A stretch of 64,000 nt of DNA from JAITVM01 sp031551135 (GCA_031551135.1 JAVBOA010000016.1:20007-84006), one strand, 5' to 3'. Counted from the stretch's first letter, positions 1 to 8,938 are shown. Numbers and translations are program-made. Notes: generated from the sequence alone by a model not told the origin.

Positions 1-17
1 CGAATATTAATAGTATT

Positions 18-131
18 ATAATATTTTCAATATTAAGGATAGAAAAAAATATTTCATTTCGCGCTAGAAACATTGCGCGAAACGCTCCGCTGTGAAAAAT
101 TTTTTTCTACTTATCTAAATGAAAATAGTAT
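18..131 (+). mobile_element. MITE-like palindrome, copy 1
   Basis: Full-length member of the 113-bp repeat family. The left end is slightly altered (ATAATATTTTC instead of ATACTATTTTC) and the right end is GAAAATAGTAT. The central stem TTTCGCGC/GCGCGAAA is intact. Confidence 0.85.
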
Positions 132-188
132 TAACTCTAATTTCTAAAATAATTTCTTTTTCAAAATATATTACTTTTTATTGGAGCG

Positions 189-226
189 AATCATTGGTAT
201 AAATAATACCAATGATTTGTTTTTTA
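189..226 (+). terminator. Terminator-like hairpin
   Basis: Perfect 12-bp stem AATCATTGGTAT / ATACCAATGATT with a 5-nt loop, followed by a T-rich tract. It probably ends a transcript that starts left of the window. Confidence 0.5.
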
Positions 227-308
227 GCAAAGCAGACGCTATAACATTTCTCTATTCGACAAGATTCATACTTTTTAATAAACTCAAAATTTTATTCCCA
301 AAACAATA

Positions 309-421
309 ATACTATTTTCATTATTAAGGATAGAAAAAAATATTTCATTTCACGCTTGAAGCATGCGTGAAACGCTCCGCTGTGAAAAATTTTTTTCTAC
401 TTATCAAAATGAAAATAGTAT
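309..421 (+). mobile_element. MITE-like palindrome, copy 2 (covariant stem)
   Basis: Full-length copy about 20 bp upstream of the ribosome site of the next gene. The central stem reads TTTCACGC/GCGTGAAA, so both strands of the stem differ from most copies while pairing is kept. Confidence 0.88.
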
Positions 422-455
422 AAATTGCAGTAAATCTTTTTTTGGAGGATAACAT

Positions 456-1853
456 ATGAAAAAGATATTTCTTCTAATTGCTATGGCTTGCATAATCTAT
501 GGTTTCTACTTCTTTTATATCGAAAAAAATTCAGTTAAAATAGATATTTCGTTCTCTGATGAGCTTTTTGAAAACATGCCTTATTTAAATGTCATAAAAT
601 CTAATATACGTAGTTATTTTATGGATGCGCCAAGTGAAATTAATGATTTTTATACAGAGATAATCGAAGAAATTCCGAAAGAGATTTTGGAAGAAAATAT
701 CGATAACAGTCTTCAGTTTACCGAATTTAAAATCACTAAATTTGATGTTTACGGAAATCCGCAAAACAACGATTTTTTATCATATAGAAATACCCTATCG
801 GTTGATGAGAAAAAAGTTTATGACCAAGTTTATTTTAATTCGCTTTATTTAAACTCTGAATTTGAGCCGGAAAGTACAATTACAAAAGAACAATTTGCAA
901 AAATATTCGAATCCGTAAGATATGATAATCCGGAAATTTTCTGGCTAGATTATGTTTGCGATTATTTTCATAACGAAAAAGGAATAGTTTCAAAAATCAG
1001 GCTTCATTTTAATGATACCGCAGAAAATTTGGAAGAGTCGAAAAATATTTTTCGTAAAAATACACAATCTGTTTTGGAGCACGCAAAAAATCTGGATGAC
1101 AATCTTTCCAAAATGAAATTCATACACGATATTCTTACAAATTTTAATGATTATGAAGGTCAAGAAGCAATGGACCAATCTTCGTATTCCGCTATTGTAA
1201 CGGGAAAATCGGTTTGTGCCGGATATTCGGCGGCGTTTCAATATTATATGCAAAAATTGGGGATTCCGTCGGCGGTAATTGTTGGAGTCACCGATCAGCC
1301 GCATTCGTGGAATCTGGTAGAACTTGAAGATGCCTTTTATGAAATCGATATAACTTGGGATGACCCGGTCGATAATCCGCCGGATAATTATTATTATTCA
1401 TATTTTTTGGTAAATGACGAGATTACGAACCAAAACCGCACGCGCGACGAAATCAGTAAAATTATGCCGCTTGCGGATGGCGAAGAATATATTTCTTACA
1501 AAAAAGAGGCCGATAGTGCACCTGATTTATCAGTAATAAATTATGGTAAACCTACAGGAGAACTGGATAATTACGTGATTTGGCAAAGTGATATTGAAAA
1601 CAACAGTATGGGGAATGACAACGGAATCAGCGAATATATCGATAAGAATATTGATATCGGGACAAATGACGAAAATGAAATCAGCGGCAGGATGACCAAA
1701 CCGATAGAAATTCCCGAATTAGACCTGATTCCTGATATCGAAAAGTTTAATCCCGAAAATTTACCACTGTACGATTATTTTAAGGACATACCCGAATCTT
1801 CTTTTTGGGAATTTTTCTTTAATGAAAAGGAAATAACTTTCGATGGAGAATAA
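456..1853 (+). CDS. Transglutaminase-like domain protein, membrane-anchored
   Basis: 465 residues. It begins with a single hydrophobic segment (residues about 4-22) that is either an uncleaved anchor or a signal peptide; the rest should be extracytoplasmic. Residues about 210-320 form a transglutaminase/protease-like core with the usual order Cys254 (in SVCAGYS), His283 (in PHSW) and Asp298 (in YEIDITWDD), so a Cys-His-Asp catalytic triad appears present. The substrate is unknown; bacterial relatives include proteases and peptide cross-linking enzymes. The N-terminal region (30-200) and the acidic, Pro-rich C-terminus are not recognised. The ATG at 456 is preceded by GGAGG at suitable spacing. 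A MITE copy ends 34 bp upstream, so the promoter must lie in or before it. Confidence 0.85.
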   Translation: MKKIFLLIAMACIIYGFYFFYIEKNSVKIDISFSDELFENMPYLNVIKSNIRSYFMDAPSEINDFYTEIIEEIPKEILEENIDNSLQFTEFKITKFDVYGNPQNNDFLSYRNTLSVDEKKVYDQVYFNSLYLNSEFEPESTITKEQFAKIFESVRYDNPEIFWLDYVCDYFHNEKGIVSKIRLHFNDTAENLEESKNIFRKNTQSVLEHAKNLDDNLSKMKFIHDILTNFNDYEGQEAMDQSSYSAIVTGKSVCAGYSAAFQYYMQKLGIPSAVIVGVTDQPHSWNLVELEDAFYEIDITWDDPVDNPPDNYYYSYFLVNDEITNQNRTRDEISKIMPLADGEEYISYKKEADSAPDLSVINYGKPTGELDNYVIWQSDIENNSMGNDNGISEYIDKNIDIGTNDENEISGRMTKPIEIPELDLIPDIEKFNPENLPLYDYFKDIPESSFWEFFFNEKEITFDGE

Positions 1854-1991
1854 AAGCAAGTTTTATAAAATGTTTTGCAAATTTAAGCCGCTAAATATGA
1901 TTGTTTCGTATTAATTGAAAAATTTTGGATTTTATCCTATACTATATATATAATTCGCTTAGGGGCGGAATTTGTGCATAGGGAGGATATT

Positions 1992-3917
1992 ATGAAAAAG
2001 TTATTGTTAATATTATTGACATTATTTATATTTGGCGGTTGTTATTCGGCCGGTGATATCTCCGACACGGAGGCTGTGCAGGCGGTAAGCGTTTTGGAGG
2101 ATGACGCGGCCAAAAACGGTTTTACTTTTTTAAAGGATGCTGTTCCCGAAAAAGAAAGAGATTTTACGCTGATGGTTTATTTGAACGGATCTGATTTAGA
2201 GTCAAAATACGCCTGCGCCACAAGAGATTTGCAGGAAATGTATAGCTCTGGATTCAATTCGGAAAATTTAAATGTTATTGTTTTGACGGGCGGAACTTCC
2301 TATTGGAACAACGACACGATTTCTTCTGATACCGAAATTTATAAAGTAACCAATAAAGGGATTGTCAAATTAGTTTCGCTTGGAAAAATCTCTGTGCTTA
2401 ATCCCGAATTGATGACTAATTTTATAGATTATTGTTCAAAAGCTTTTCCGGCTAAGAAAAACGGCTTTGTTTTTTGGAACCACGGCGGCGGGACAATTCA
2501 CGGCTATGGTATGGATCAGCTTTATAAAGACCAGTCGATGTCTGTACCTCAAATAATAAAGGCGTTTGACAATTCTGTTTTGAAAAACAAAAAGCTTGAA
2601 TTTGTGGGCTTTGATTCTTGTTTGATGGCAACAATCGAGATTGCGGACAGTATGCAGCCATATGCAAATTATTTGATTGCGTCGGAAGAGACTGAGCCGG
2701 GCTACGGCTGGGATTATGGCTTTTTGAAAACGATTAGCGAAAATCCGAATTTGACGGGAGCGGAAATCGGCAAAGAGATTGTTACAAAATATGTTGCTTT
2801 TTATGAGGACTCGAGTCAAGATGCGACATTATCAACTATTGATTTAAGTAAAATGAACGAGCTTAATGCGAATTTTGAAAAATTCATGAATTTGGCATAT
2901 GATTCGATTCAAAACGGTGATTTTAATAAAATAGCAAAAGCCAGAAAAGGTACAAAATCTTTTGGATACAGCGGTGAAAACAGCGGCTCTTATGATATTG
3001 TCGATATAAAACATTTGGCACAAAAAATGCAGAGCATGTATCCGGAAGAATCTAAAAATTTAATCAAAAGTATAGACGAAACTGTTGTTTATAAAGAAAA
3101 TAATTCTATTGTTTCGAATTCAAACGGCTTATCTACATATATTCCGTATCTGGACAAGGATATAGCCGAATACAGCTTGCAAATTTATAAGTCATTAAAA
3201 AAATATCCGCAATTTAATAATTTTCTGAATTCTTATACAAAAGAGCTTTTGAGTAAAGAAGCTCCTGATTATTCTGAGGAAATAGCCGAAATTCAGCCGG
3301 AAGTCAATGACGATTCGGATATATCAATAAATCTTGCCCCTGAGATGCTGGATTATATAAACGAAATAAATTTAACAATCTGGTCAAAATACGAGGACGA
3401 TTATTATATCATGTTGGGCAGCAGCTCGAATGTGGATATTGCGGAGGACGGCAAAATAAATACCGCTTTTGATGGATATTGGGCAGAATTGGGCGGACAA
3501 AGGGCTTGTTTTTACGAATATGAAAATTATGACGGTACCGTAAAATATTCTACACCGGCGGTTTTGAACGGAGAAGAGGTTGATATTTTTGCAATATTTA
3601 ATGAAAAATATCCCGACGGCAAAATTATAGGAGCGCTTCCGGTTTCGGAAAGCCGTGTTGCTTCGAAATATATGCTTCCTATCGAAAAAGGCGATAAACT
3701 TCAATTGCAGTATTATGTTCAGCTTTTTGTTGAAAACGAAGAAGATTTAGCTAAATACGATTACGCAAGCACTTGGGTTGACGGCGATGAATTTACGGTC
3801 GGCGATGATTTTAAAATAGAAATTGTTCCGGTCGACGGTCAGTATTTATACGGCTTCTGGATAGAGGACGTTTATGCAGACAGATATTATACAAATTTTA
3901 TCGAGATAACATATTGA
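1992..3917 (+). CDS. Clostripain-family (C11) cysteine peptidase lipoprotein
   Basis: 641 residues from the ATG at 1992, which follows GGGAGGA; an ATG 18 bp upstream in frame lacks a good ribosome site. The N-terminus is a lipoprotein signal with lipobox FGGC (Cys17). Residues about 50-400 match peptidase family C11: the catalytic His164 lies in WNHGGG and the nucleophile Cys210 in FDSCLMA, the spacing expected for clostripain relatives, which cleave after basic residues. The C-terminal part (about 450-640) is a separate beta-rich region of unknown role. It should work outside the membrane as a tethered protease. It is likely monocistronic: a hairpin terminator follows the stop codon and a 138-bp gap precedes it. 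Confidence 0.9.
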   Translation: MKKLLLILLTLFIFGGCYSAGDISDTEAVQAVSVLEDDAAKNGFTFLKDAVPEKERDFTLMVYLNGSDLESKYACATRDLQEMYSSGFNSENLNVIVLTGGTSYWNNDTISSDTEIYKVTNKGIVKLVSLGKISVLNPELMTNFIDYCSKAFPAKKNGFVFWNHGGGTIHGYGMDQLYKDQSMSVPQIIKAFDNSVLKNKKLEFVGFDSCLMATIEIADSMQPYANYLIASEETEPGYGWDYGFLKTISENPNLTGAEIGKEIVTKYVAFYEDSSQDATLSTIDLSKMNELNANFEKFMNLAYDSIQNGDFNKIAKARKGTKSFGYSGENSGSYDIVDIKHLAQKMQSMYPEESKNLIKSIDETVVYKENNSIVSNSNGLSTYIPYLDKDIAEYSLQIYKSLKKYPQFNNFLNSYTKELLSKEAPDYSEEIAEIQPEVNDDSDISINLAPEMLDYINEINLTIWSKYEDDYYIMLGSSSNVDIAEDGKINTAFDGYWAELGGQRACFYEYENYDGTVKYSTPAVLNGEEVDIFAIFNEKYPDGKIIGALPVSESRVASKYMLPIEKGDKLQLQYYVQLFVENEEDLAKYDYASTWVDGDEFTVGDDFKIEIVPVDGQYLYGFWIEDVYADRYYTNFIEITY

Positions 3918-3928
3918 TTGAAACTTAT

Positions 3929-3956
3929 AAAAACGGTGCGAAAGTGCCGTTTTTTG
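3929..3956 (+). terminator. Terminator after the C11 peptidase gene
   Basis: Hairpin with arms AAAACGG and CCGTTTT around a short loop, followed by a T-run, about 12 bp after the stop codon at 3917. Confidence 0.7.
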
Positions 3957-4077
3957 CTATAAATATTATTAATAGTAAAAATAACAAAGCAGTATAATTG
4001 TTGTATGATTTGAAGTCGAAATAGAATTAGGATATGCTAATATTTTGAAAAATAGCGGGTTGATTTTTTACCGACTA

Positions 4078-4190
4078 ATACTATTTTCATTTTGATAAGT
4101 AGAAAAAAATTTTCACAGCTGAGAGTTTCGCGCAATGTTTCAAGCGCGAAATGAAATATTTTTTTCTATCCTTAATATTGAAAATAGTAT
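4078..4190 (-). mobile_element. MITE-like palindrome, copy 3
   Basis: Full-length copy in inverse orientation relative to copies 1 and 2. The central stem TTTCGCGC/GCGCGAAA is intact. Confidence 0.88.
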
Positions 4191-4191
4191 A

Positions 4192-4213
4192 ATACTATTT
4201 CCATTATAAAGGA
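4192..4213 (+). repeat. Solo MITE end
   Basis: ATACTATTTCCATTATAAAGG resembles one terminus of the MITE family. It directly follows copy 3 and runs into the ribosome site of the next gene. It may be a remnant of a second insertion. Confidence 0.5.
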
Positions 4214-4221
4214 GCGTTTTT

Positions 4222-5073
4222 ATGAGCTTTTCGGAATCTCTTGTTTTAGTATTTTCTTTTATAATATCTATAGTTTTTTATAAGGGCTGGTATAGTCGTG
4301 CAACAAATATTTGGCCGCAGGACAGAATCGGTTTTGTAAAGCAAATTTTTATGATTTTGCCTTTTTTATCGCTTGGAATTATTTTTTTTACGCTGAAAGT
4401 TTTAGCTTCTTTTGATGTCATCAGGGATTTTTTATATATAATTTTTTATATAGTATTCGGTCTTTCTTGGGTAGCCGTAGGAATGTACGGCCTTGCAATG
4501 TTATTTGATATTTCATATGCTGACGATTTAATTAATATGAACAATAAGGCGGCCTTGATGCCGGTTGTGTCTGCTTTTTTAGGTTCAACAATTATTTATT
4601 CCGGAGCGAATATCGGTGACGGCCCGGGCTGGTATTGCGTTTTCGTTGCCGGAGCTATGGGAATGGTTTCGTGGTTTTTTTTGGGTTGGATTATAAATAT
4701 TTTGAGCGGTACTTTCGAAAAAATAACTGTTGAGCGGAATATTAATACCGGAATTTTATTTGGGTTTTATTTATTTGCGAGTGCGATTATTTTAGCGAGA
4801 GCTTCCGCAGGCGACTGGACTTCTTTTTATGATACTATTTTGGAGTTCGGAGCAGGATATCCGGTTTTATTTTTGGCGGCTTTTCATATTATTTTAGAAA
4901 AAATGATTAATAGAAATAATGATCCTTATTATAATAACGAGAACTCTGATAAAATCCGTCTTTATCCAATATTAATCGGTATTTTTTATATAGTTTATGC
5001 GGTTATTGCGGTTTTATTGTCTTTACCAATGAAAGAAAATCCGATTTATGAGCAAATTATGCTATTATTTTAA
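4222..5073 (+). CDS. DUF350 (UPF0719)-like integral membrane protein
   Basis: 283 residues, strongly hydrophobic, with about eight predicted membrane segments. The arrangement of an Asn-containing amphipathic stretch (around residue 105) followed by Gly/Ala-rich helices, then a second similar unit near residue 175 (ERNINTG), resembles the duplicated DUF350 pattern. I assign the family by eye only. A DUF350 member occurs beside a glutathionylspermidine-synthase-like gene in the E. coli yjf locus, and here too the next gene is of that family, starting 11 bp after this stop. This suggests a membrane partner of the ATP-grasp enzyme, but the role is unknown. A ribosome site (AAGGAG) precedes the ATG. 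Confidence 0.65.
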   Translation: MSFSESLVLVFSFIISIVFYKGWYSRATNIWPQDRIGFVKQIFMILPFLSLGIIFFTLKVLASFDVIRDFLYIIFYIVFGLSWVAVGMYGLAMLFDISYADDLINMNNKAALMPVVSAFLGSTIIYSGANIGDGPGWYCVFVAGAMGMVSWFFLGWIINILSGTFEKITVERNINTGILFGFYLFASAIILARASAGDWTSFYDTILEFGAGYPVLFLAAFHIILEKMINRNNDPYYNNENSDKIRLYPILIGIFYIVYAVIAVLLSLPMKENPIYEQIMLLF

Positions 5074-5083
5074 GGAGATAAAT

Positions 5084-6289
5084 ATGAAACTGGCAGAAAT
5101 CCCGAAAGAAGAATATTCCGAATATCGATTTGAAGTAATTTTTAATGCGTACAAATGGGATCCGCAAGTAGAGGACAAAAATACTGTAGCGAGGCATGTT
5201 GTGTTGATGGACAAAAATACCGCAGGCGAACTTGCGGATCTGGCTGAAAAATTGGCGCAAGAGACAAATTTAATTGAAGAGGCTTTTATAAATAAAAATA
5301 AACTTGAGCTTGCGAAGGAATTGGGATTCTCAAAAAAAATTCTCAAGGTCTTGGGGAGATTAAAGAATTATAATCCCGAAGAAAATATTCGTTTAATGAG
5401 GTTTGACTTTCATCCAACCGAAACAGGCTGGGCGGTTTCGGAAGTCAACAGCGATGTGCCGGGCGGATTTGCGGAAGCATCAATTTTACCGCAAATAGCA
5501 AAAAAATATTTTGAAAACGCTGATAACGAAAAAAATATTGCGGATATCTTGATTGACGAACTTGAGCCGAAGCTTGATAAAGATTCCACAGCGGCATTTG
5601 TCTATGCTACTTCATATGCTGATGACCGGCAGGTTATGCAGTTTTTAAGCGATTCTTTCAATAAAAAAAATATAAATACAATATTCGCCGCGCCGGATCA
5701 GATTGTTTTTAAAAACAAAAAAGCTTACAGCATTTTGGATAATGATGAGAAAAGATTGTCGGCTTTGATACGGTTTTATCCTTTGGAATGGCTTGTCAAT
5801 CTGCCGAGACGTGCGCATTGGGAAGATTATTACGACACAAAAACGCCTTCCTGTAATCACCCGGTTGCTATTTTCGCACAATCAAAACGCTTGCCGATTG
5901 TGTGGGATAAATTAGGGGTAGAAATTCCATATTGGAAGAAATTATTGCCGCAGACGATAGACCCAAAAGAGCTGAAAAAATTCGACGAGACATGGATTTT
6001 CAAACCTGCGCTGGGCAGAGTGGGCGAAGGAATTTTAATAAAAGAAGCTATTTCTGAAAAAGAATATAAATCCATTTTAAAAGATGTACAGAAATATCCG
6101 AAAAACTGGGTTGCTCAAAGAAGATTTAAAAGCAAGCCGGTACAATCCGATGATGGAAAATCGTACCATTTATGTATCGGCGTTTTTACTGTAAATGGAA
6201 AATTCGCCGGTTTTTACGGCAGAATAAGTCCGTATGCTCTGATAGACTCTAAGGCGGAAGATATTCCGATTTTAATTTTAAAGGATTGA
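5084..6289 (+). CDS. Glutathionylspermidine-synthase-like ATP-grasp ligase
   Basis: 401 residues from the ATG at 5084, whose AAGGAG overlaps the stop of the upstream gene; an in-frame ATG further upstream would lie inside that gene. The protein resembles the synthetase half of glutathionylspermidine synthase. A signature around residues 105-130 (RFDFHPTETGW, then SEVNSDVPGG) matches the substrate and metal region, and FKPALGRVGEGI near residue 305 matches the ATP-grasp phosphate-binding region. The family makes amide bonds between a carboxylate and an amine using ATP. No amidase domain is fused, and polyamine/glutathione chemistry is not demonstrated here, so the true substrate is open. It is translationally linked to both neighbours. 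Confidence 0.8.
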   Translation: MKLAEIPKEEYSEYRFEVIFNAYKWDPQVEDKNTVARHVVLMDKNTAGELADLAEKLAQETNLIEEAFINKNKLELAKELGFSKKILKVLGRLKNYNPEENIRLMRFDFHPTETGWAVSEVNSDVPGGFAEASILPQIAKKYFENADNEKNIADILIDELEPKLDKDSTAAFVYATSYADDRQVMQFLSDSFNKKNINTIFAAPDQIVFKNKKAYSILDNDEKRLSALIRFYPLEWLVNLPRRAHWEDYYDTKTPSCNHPVAIFAQSKRLPIVWDKLGVEIPYWKKLLPQTIDPKELKKFDETWIFKPALGRVGEGILIKEAISEKEYKSILKDVQKYPKNWVAQRRFKSKPVQSDDGKSYHLCIGVFTVNGKFAGFYGRISPYALIDSKAEDIPILILKD

Positions 6290-6294
6290 TTATA

Positions 6295-7053
6295 ATGGAC
6301 CAAAGTATAGCGATTTATAAAGTTTGGGCACCGTCGGAGAATTTATGGACGGCTTGGGCAAAGCCGGTATTATTCGCGAACATCGATAGTTTTGCCGGTA
6401 GTACAGGAACAGGTGCTATTGAGATCAACGAACCAAAAATTAGTTTAAAAGAAATTAACGATGCTGCCATTATTGTTGATTTACCAGGGACTAGAAGTAT
6501 AACGGATGGGCTTTCTTATGTAAAAGCGGGTTTTCGGCCGATACCTCTGTATAATTGTGTCAGCGGCTCGGGTAGAGTGATGGTTGAAGTTGGCGACTTA
6601 ACAAGAGGTTTAAAATTAGGCGCTCAATATATTACGACACATAAGGATTTATTAAAAGATTCCTCACCGCCGGTTTTTTTGCTGGATTCAAACCGAATGT
6701 CAACCCGTAGCAAAGGGAGCGAGTATTTTGACAACAGATACAGTATTTTTGCACAGGACATGCCTTCGGCGAATTATTTAAAACAAAATAATATCAATAA
6801 AATTATTTTGATAAGCGAGCATATTATGGAAGATTTATCGCATATATTGTTGCGCTATCAAGAAGCAGGGATTCAGATTTTGCTTGCCGATTCGTCCGGA
6901 GAATTAAAAGATACAAAAATAACTAAACCGGGAATGTTTAAATCGCTTTATTACCGTTTTCAAATTATTTTTGGTTTATCACGAAATCCTATCGGGGGCT
7001 TTGGGCATTTGATTAAAGTTGATACAGCTTCAAGATCTTACAGACTTGGCTGA
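6295..7053 (+). CDS. Unknown protein, third gene of the ATP-grasp operon
   Basis: 252 residues from the ATG at 6295, placed 9 bp after AAGGA; an in-frame TTG at 6286 touches the previous stop and has no spacing for a ribosome site. I do not recognise the family. It has no signal peptide or membrane segment. The N-terminus contains aromatic and Gly/Ser/Thr-rich stretches (KVWAP, FAGSTGTGA), and the middle alternates beta-like strands with a conserved-looking VDLPGTRSITDG. The gene starts 5 bp after the ligase stop, so it is surely co-transcribed and probably acts on the same product. It ends 2 bp before the convergent small cysteine-rich gene. Confidence 0.75.
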   Translation: MDQSIAIYKVWAPSENLWTAWAKPVLFANIDSFAGSTGTGAIEINEPKISLKEINDAAIIVDLPGTRSITDGLSYVKAGFRPIPLYNCVSGSGRVMVEVGDLTRGLKLGAQYITTHKDLLKDSSPPVFLLDSNRMSTRSKGSEYFDNRYSIFAQDMPSANYLKQNNINKIILISEHIMEDLSHILLRYQEAGIQILLADSSGELKDTKITKPGMFKSLYYRFQIIFGLSRNPIGGFGHLIKVDTASRSYRLG

Positions 7054-7055
7054 AC

Positions 7056-7301
7056 TCACGCATTGCCGGAGAAATTCTTTATTTTAGAAATTATCTCGTC
7101 ATAATATTCGGGTTTGTGCGGTAAAATGCAATTTGAGCAGGATTTCACATTTTTGATATATTCGAAATCGCCGCCGCACAAATCGCCCATCAAATAAAGC
7201 GGACAAAAACAAAACAGACAATTAAAATCCTTTCCTTTGATTTCGTGGCAGGGGAAGTATTTACAATCAACGTTTTTAAAGTATCTATAAGAATTATTCA
7301 T
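7056..7301 (-). CDS. Cysteine-rich small domain protein (PF04071-like), likely metal-binding
   Basis: 81 residues with eight cysteines and two histidines in the pattern CKYFPCH, FNCLFCFCPLY, DLCGGDF, SCSNCILPH. This matches the cysteine-rich small domain that I recall from Firmicutes, often near cobalamin or metal genes. The residues probably bind zinc or another metal. The ATG at 7301 has GAGG a few bases upstream. It is convergent with the unknown ATP-grasp operon gene, the two stops being 2 bp apart. No cobalamin gene is present here, so its context does not reveal a role. Confidence 0.85.
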   Translation of the reverse strand: MNNSYRYFKNVDCKYFPCHEIKGKDFNCLFCFCPLYLMGDLCGGDFEYIKNVKSCSNCILPHKPEYYDEIISKIKNFSGNA

Positions 7302-7700
7302 ATTTGCCTCTTTTGGGAAATTTATTTGGCTTTGTGTTAGTGCAAAGCTTTTTTTATTATATACACAAATCGATTACATTTCAATCACATTTTTTGGTGA
7401 AAAAGATTGCGGATTTTGGCTGTTTTTCCAATATTTAAAAACAATTTGTAATTATTTTAAATTTTCGCTTGCATTGTTGTAATTTATATGCTACAATATT
7501 TAAAGATTCGGCAATAAATTGTGATGGTCATATTTCTTTGTGTAAAATATCCTCCCCCCTATTGGATATTTACTTATATAGTCATCTCTTTTGGTGACAT
7601 AAAGGCTATTAGGCTATACTAATAGCCTTACCCTCGTTTAAAAAACTATAGAAATATGGTTTTTTTGTTTAAAAAAATAACACCAATAATAAAAAAGGTG
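7302..7700. other. Intergenic region, 399 bp
   Basis: AT-rich sequence between two minus-strand genes. It contains a perfect 10-bp inverted repeat AAGGCTATTA/TAATAGCCTT (7602-7611 and 7620-7629) without a T-run, and the terminator of the TrpC-like gene at its right end. No gene is supported. Confidence 0.7.
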
Positions 7701-7703
7701 TTA
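7672..7703 (-). terminator. Terminator of the TrpC-like gene
   Basis: On the minus strand TAACACC and GGTGTTA form a stem that starts at the stop codon and is followed by a run of seven T. Confidence 0.65.
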
Positions 7704-8465
7704 TATTTCGTCGATTCTTTCCGCTAATATTTTGTAAATTCCTTTGCGTTGTTCGGCAACGAAAAAATTTGATATAATCACGGCATCAAATCCGATTTCT
7801 TTTATTTTTTTGATATCTCTAAAGCTGTCGATGTAGGAATGAGCTATTTTTAGTGCGCCGGCAGGCAAATATTTATACAAATCCGCAAGTTTCTCTTCAT
7901 CAAAAAAATCATTATATAAATTTATACTGAAAATTTTTGCTCCGCCTTCAATTGCCAATTCGATTTCGCGTATATTTGAGGCTTCCGCTATCACGTCGAT
8001 TTGCAGACTTTTTGCTTGCTGAATAAAATGACGAATATGAGCGCGGCTTATTATCGACATAAGTAATGTTATGGCGGATGCGCCAAGCTCTTTTGCCTCA
8101 AAAATCTGGATTGGATTCACAATAATATCTCTCATTATAATCGGAATCTGAGCCGAATTATAGTATTGCGAAACAAAAGAAACATCGCCCATCAAACCAT
8201 CTTCTGTGATAATGCAGAGTGCGGATGCAAATTCACTCATTTCTTTGGCATAAGAATCAAAATCAAATTCGTAATCCACAAAATCATTATACAAATCCAT
8301 TTTTTTTAATTCGCCTATTATTTTAAAACCCTTGCCTTTTATAGAATCATAGAAACTGGGAGTATTTTTAAATTTATGCGATTCCATTAATTTAGCAATT
8401 TTAAATAAATATGAGCCGTCGAGCTTCTTATTCATTTTGTTCTTTTTTAAGTCTAAGATATTCAA
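7701..8465 (-). CDS. Indole-3-glycerol-phosphate-synthase-like (TrpC-like) protein, altered active site
   Basis: 254 residues starting at a TTG (8465) placed correctly after GGAGGTGA; the first ATG is ten codons in. The sequence follows the TrpC TIM barrel: FYDSIKG near 39, GELKK (Glu/Lys kept), an IPIIMRDII segment, AEAS (Glu kept), INLYN (Asn kept) and IAHSYI in place of the usual SESGI motif. By eye the catalytic Lys of the P-I-L-R-K-D segment is Arg and the Glu of SESGI is His. No other trp genes are nearby. It may be a diverged enzyme or a binding protein. It has its own terminator, so it is likely monocistronic. Confidence 0.75.
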   Translation of the reverse strand: MNILDLKKNKMNKKLDGSYLFKIAKLMESHKFKNTPSFYDSIKGKGFKIIGELKKMDLYNDFVDYEFDFDSYAKEMSEFASALCIITEDGLMGDVSFVSQYYNSAQIPIIMRDIIVNPIQIFEAKELGASAITLLMSIISRAHIRHFIQQAKSLQIDVIAEASNIREIELAIEGGAKIFSINLYNDFFDEEKLADLYKYLPAGALKIAHSYIDSFRDIKKIKEIGFDAVIISNFFVAEQRKGIYKILAERIDEI

Positions 8466-8780
8466 TTTTTTTCACCTCCGAACAAAGAATTAATTAATGT
8501 ATACATGTTATATATCATAAAACACGCAAAAATCTTATAGAACACAAAATAACTACAAAAAAAGTAATTTTTGCAAAAAACTTATTAAAAATATTATTTT
8601 AAGGAATAAATAAAAATAAATCTATGGATTAAATAGATAAAAAAAATATAGTAAATCTATAATTTTTAAATATTATAACAATTTTAAAATACTTTGTAAA
8701 CGATATTAATATATTTGTAAAGTATTTAAAATATTTGGCTTGAGAAATTGTTTTGAGGATAGAAGGGAAGCAAAAATACT

Positions 8781-8806
8781 AAAAAAAACCGCTGTAAGCG
8801 GTTTTG
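8781..8806 (-). terminator. Terminator of the LacI-family gene
   Basis: Stem AAAACCGCT/AGCGGTTTT with a 3-nt loop, followed by T8 on the minus strand. A MITE copy separates it from the stop codon of the regulator gene, so the MITE lies in the 3' untranslated region. Confidence 0.7.
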
Positions 8807-8920
8807 ATACTATTCTCAATATAAAGGATAGAAAAAAATATTTCATTTCGCGCTAGAAACATTGCGCGAAACGCTCCGCGGTGAAAAATTTTTTTCTACT
8901 TATCAAAATGAAAATAGTAT
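8807..8920 (+). mobile_element. MITE-like palindrome, copy 4
   Basis: Full-length copy (left end ATACTATTCTC) located between the stop of the LacI-family gene, 18 bp away, and that gene's terminator. Confidence 0.87.
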
Positions 8921-8938
8921 GAGATAAGTCCATATTTT

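Larger units (their letters stand above)
1..455. other. Intergenic region with two MITE copies and a terminator-like hairpin
   Basis: No gene is visible in this stretch. It holds two same-orientation copies of the 113-bp MITE-like palindrome and, between them, a perfect 12-bp stem-loop followed by a T-run. The ribosome site GGAGG for the first gene lies at about 442-446. Confidence 0.8.
3918..4221. other. Intergenic region with terminator, MITE copy 3 and a solo MITE end
   Basis: No gene is visible. After the terminator comes AT-rich sequence, then a complete inverted MITE copy, then a second partial MITE end directly before the DUF350-like gene. Confidence 0.75.
8466..8938. other. Intergenic region, 473 bp, with terminator hairpin and MITE copy 4
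   Basis: Very AT-rich leader and promoter region of the TrpC-like gene, then the lacI-side hairpin and a MITE copy. No gene is seen. Confidence 0.7.
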
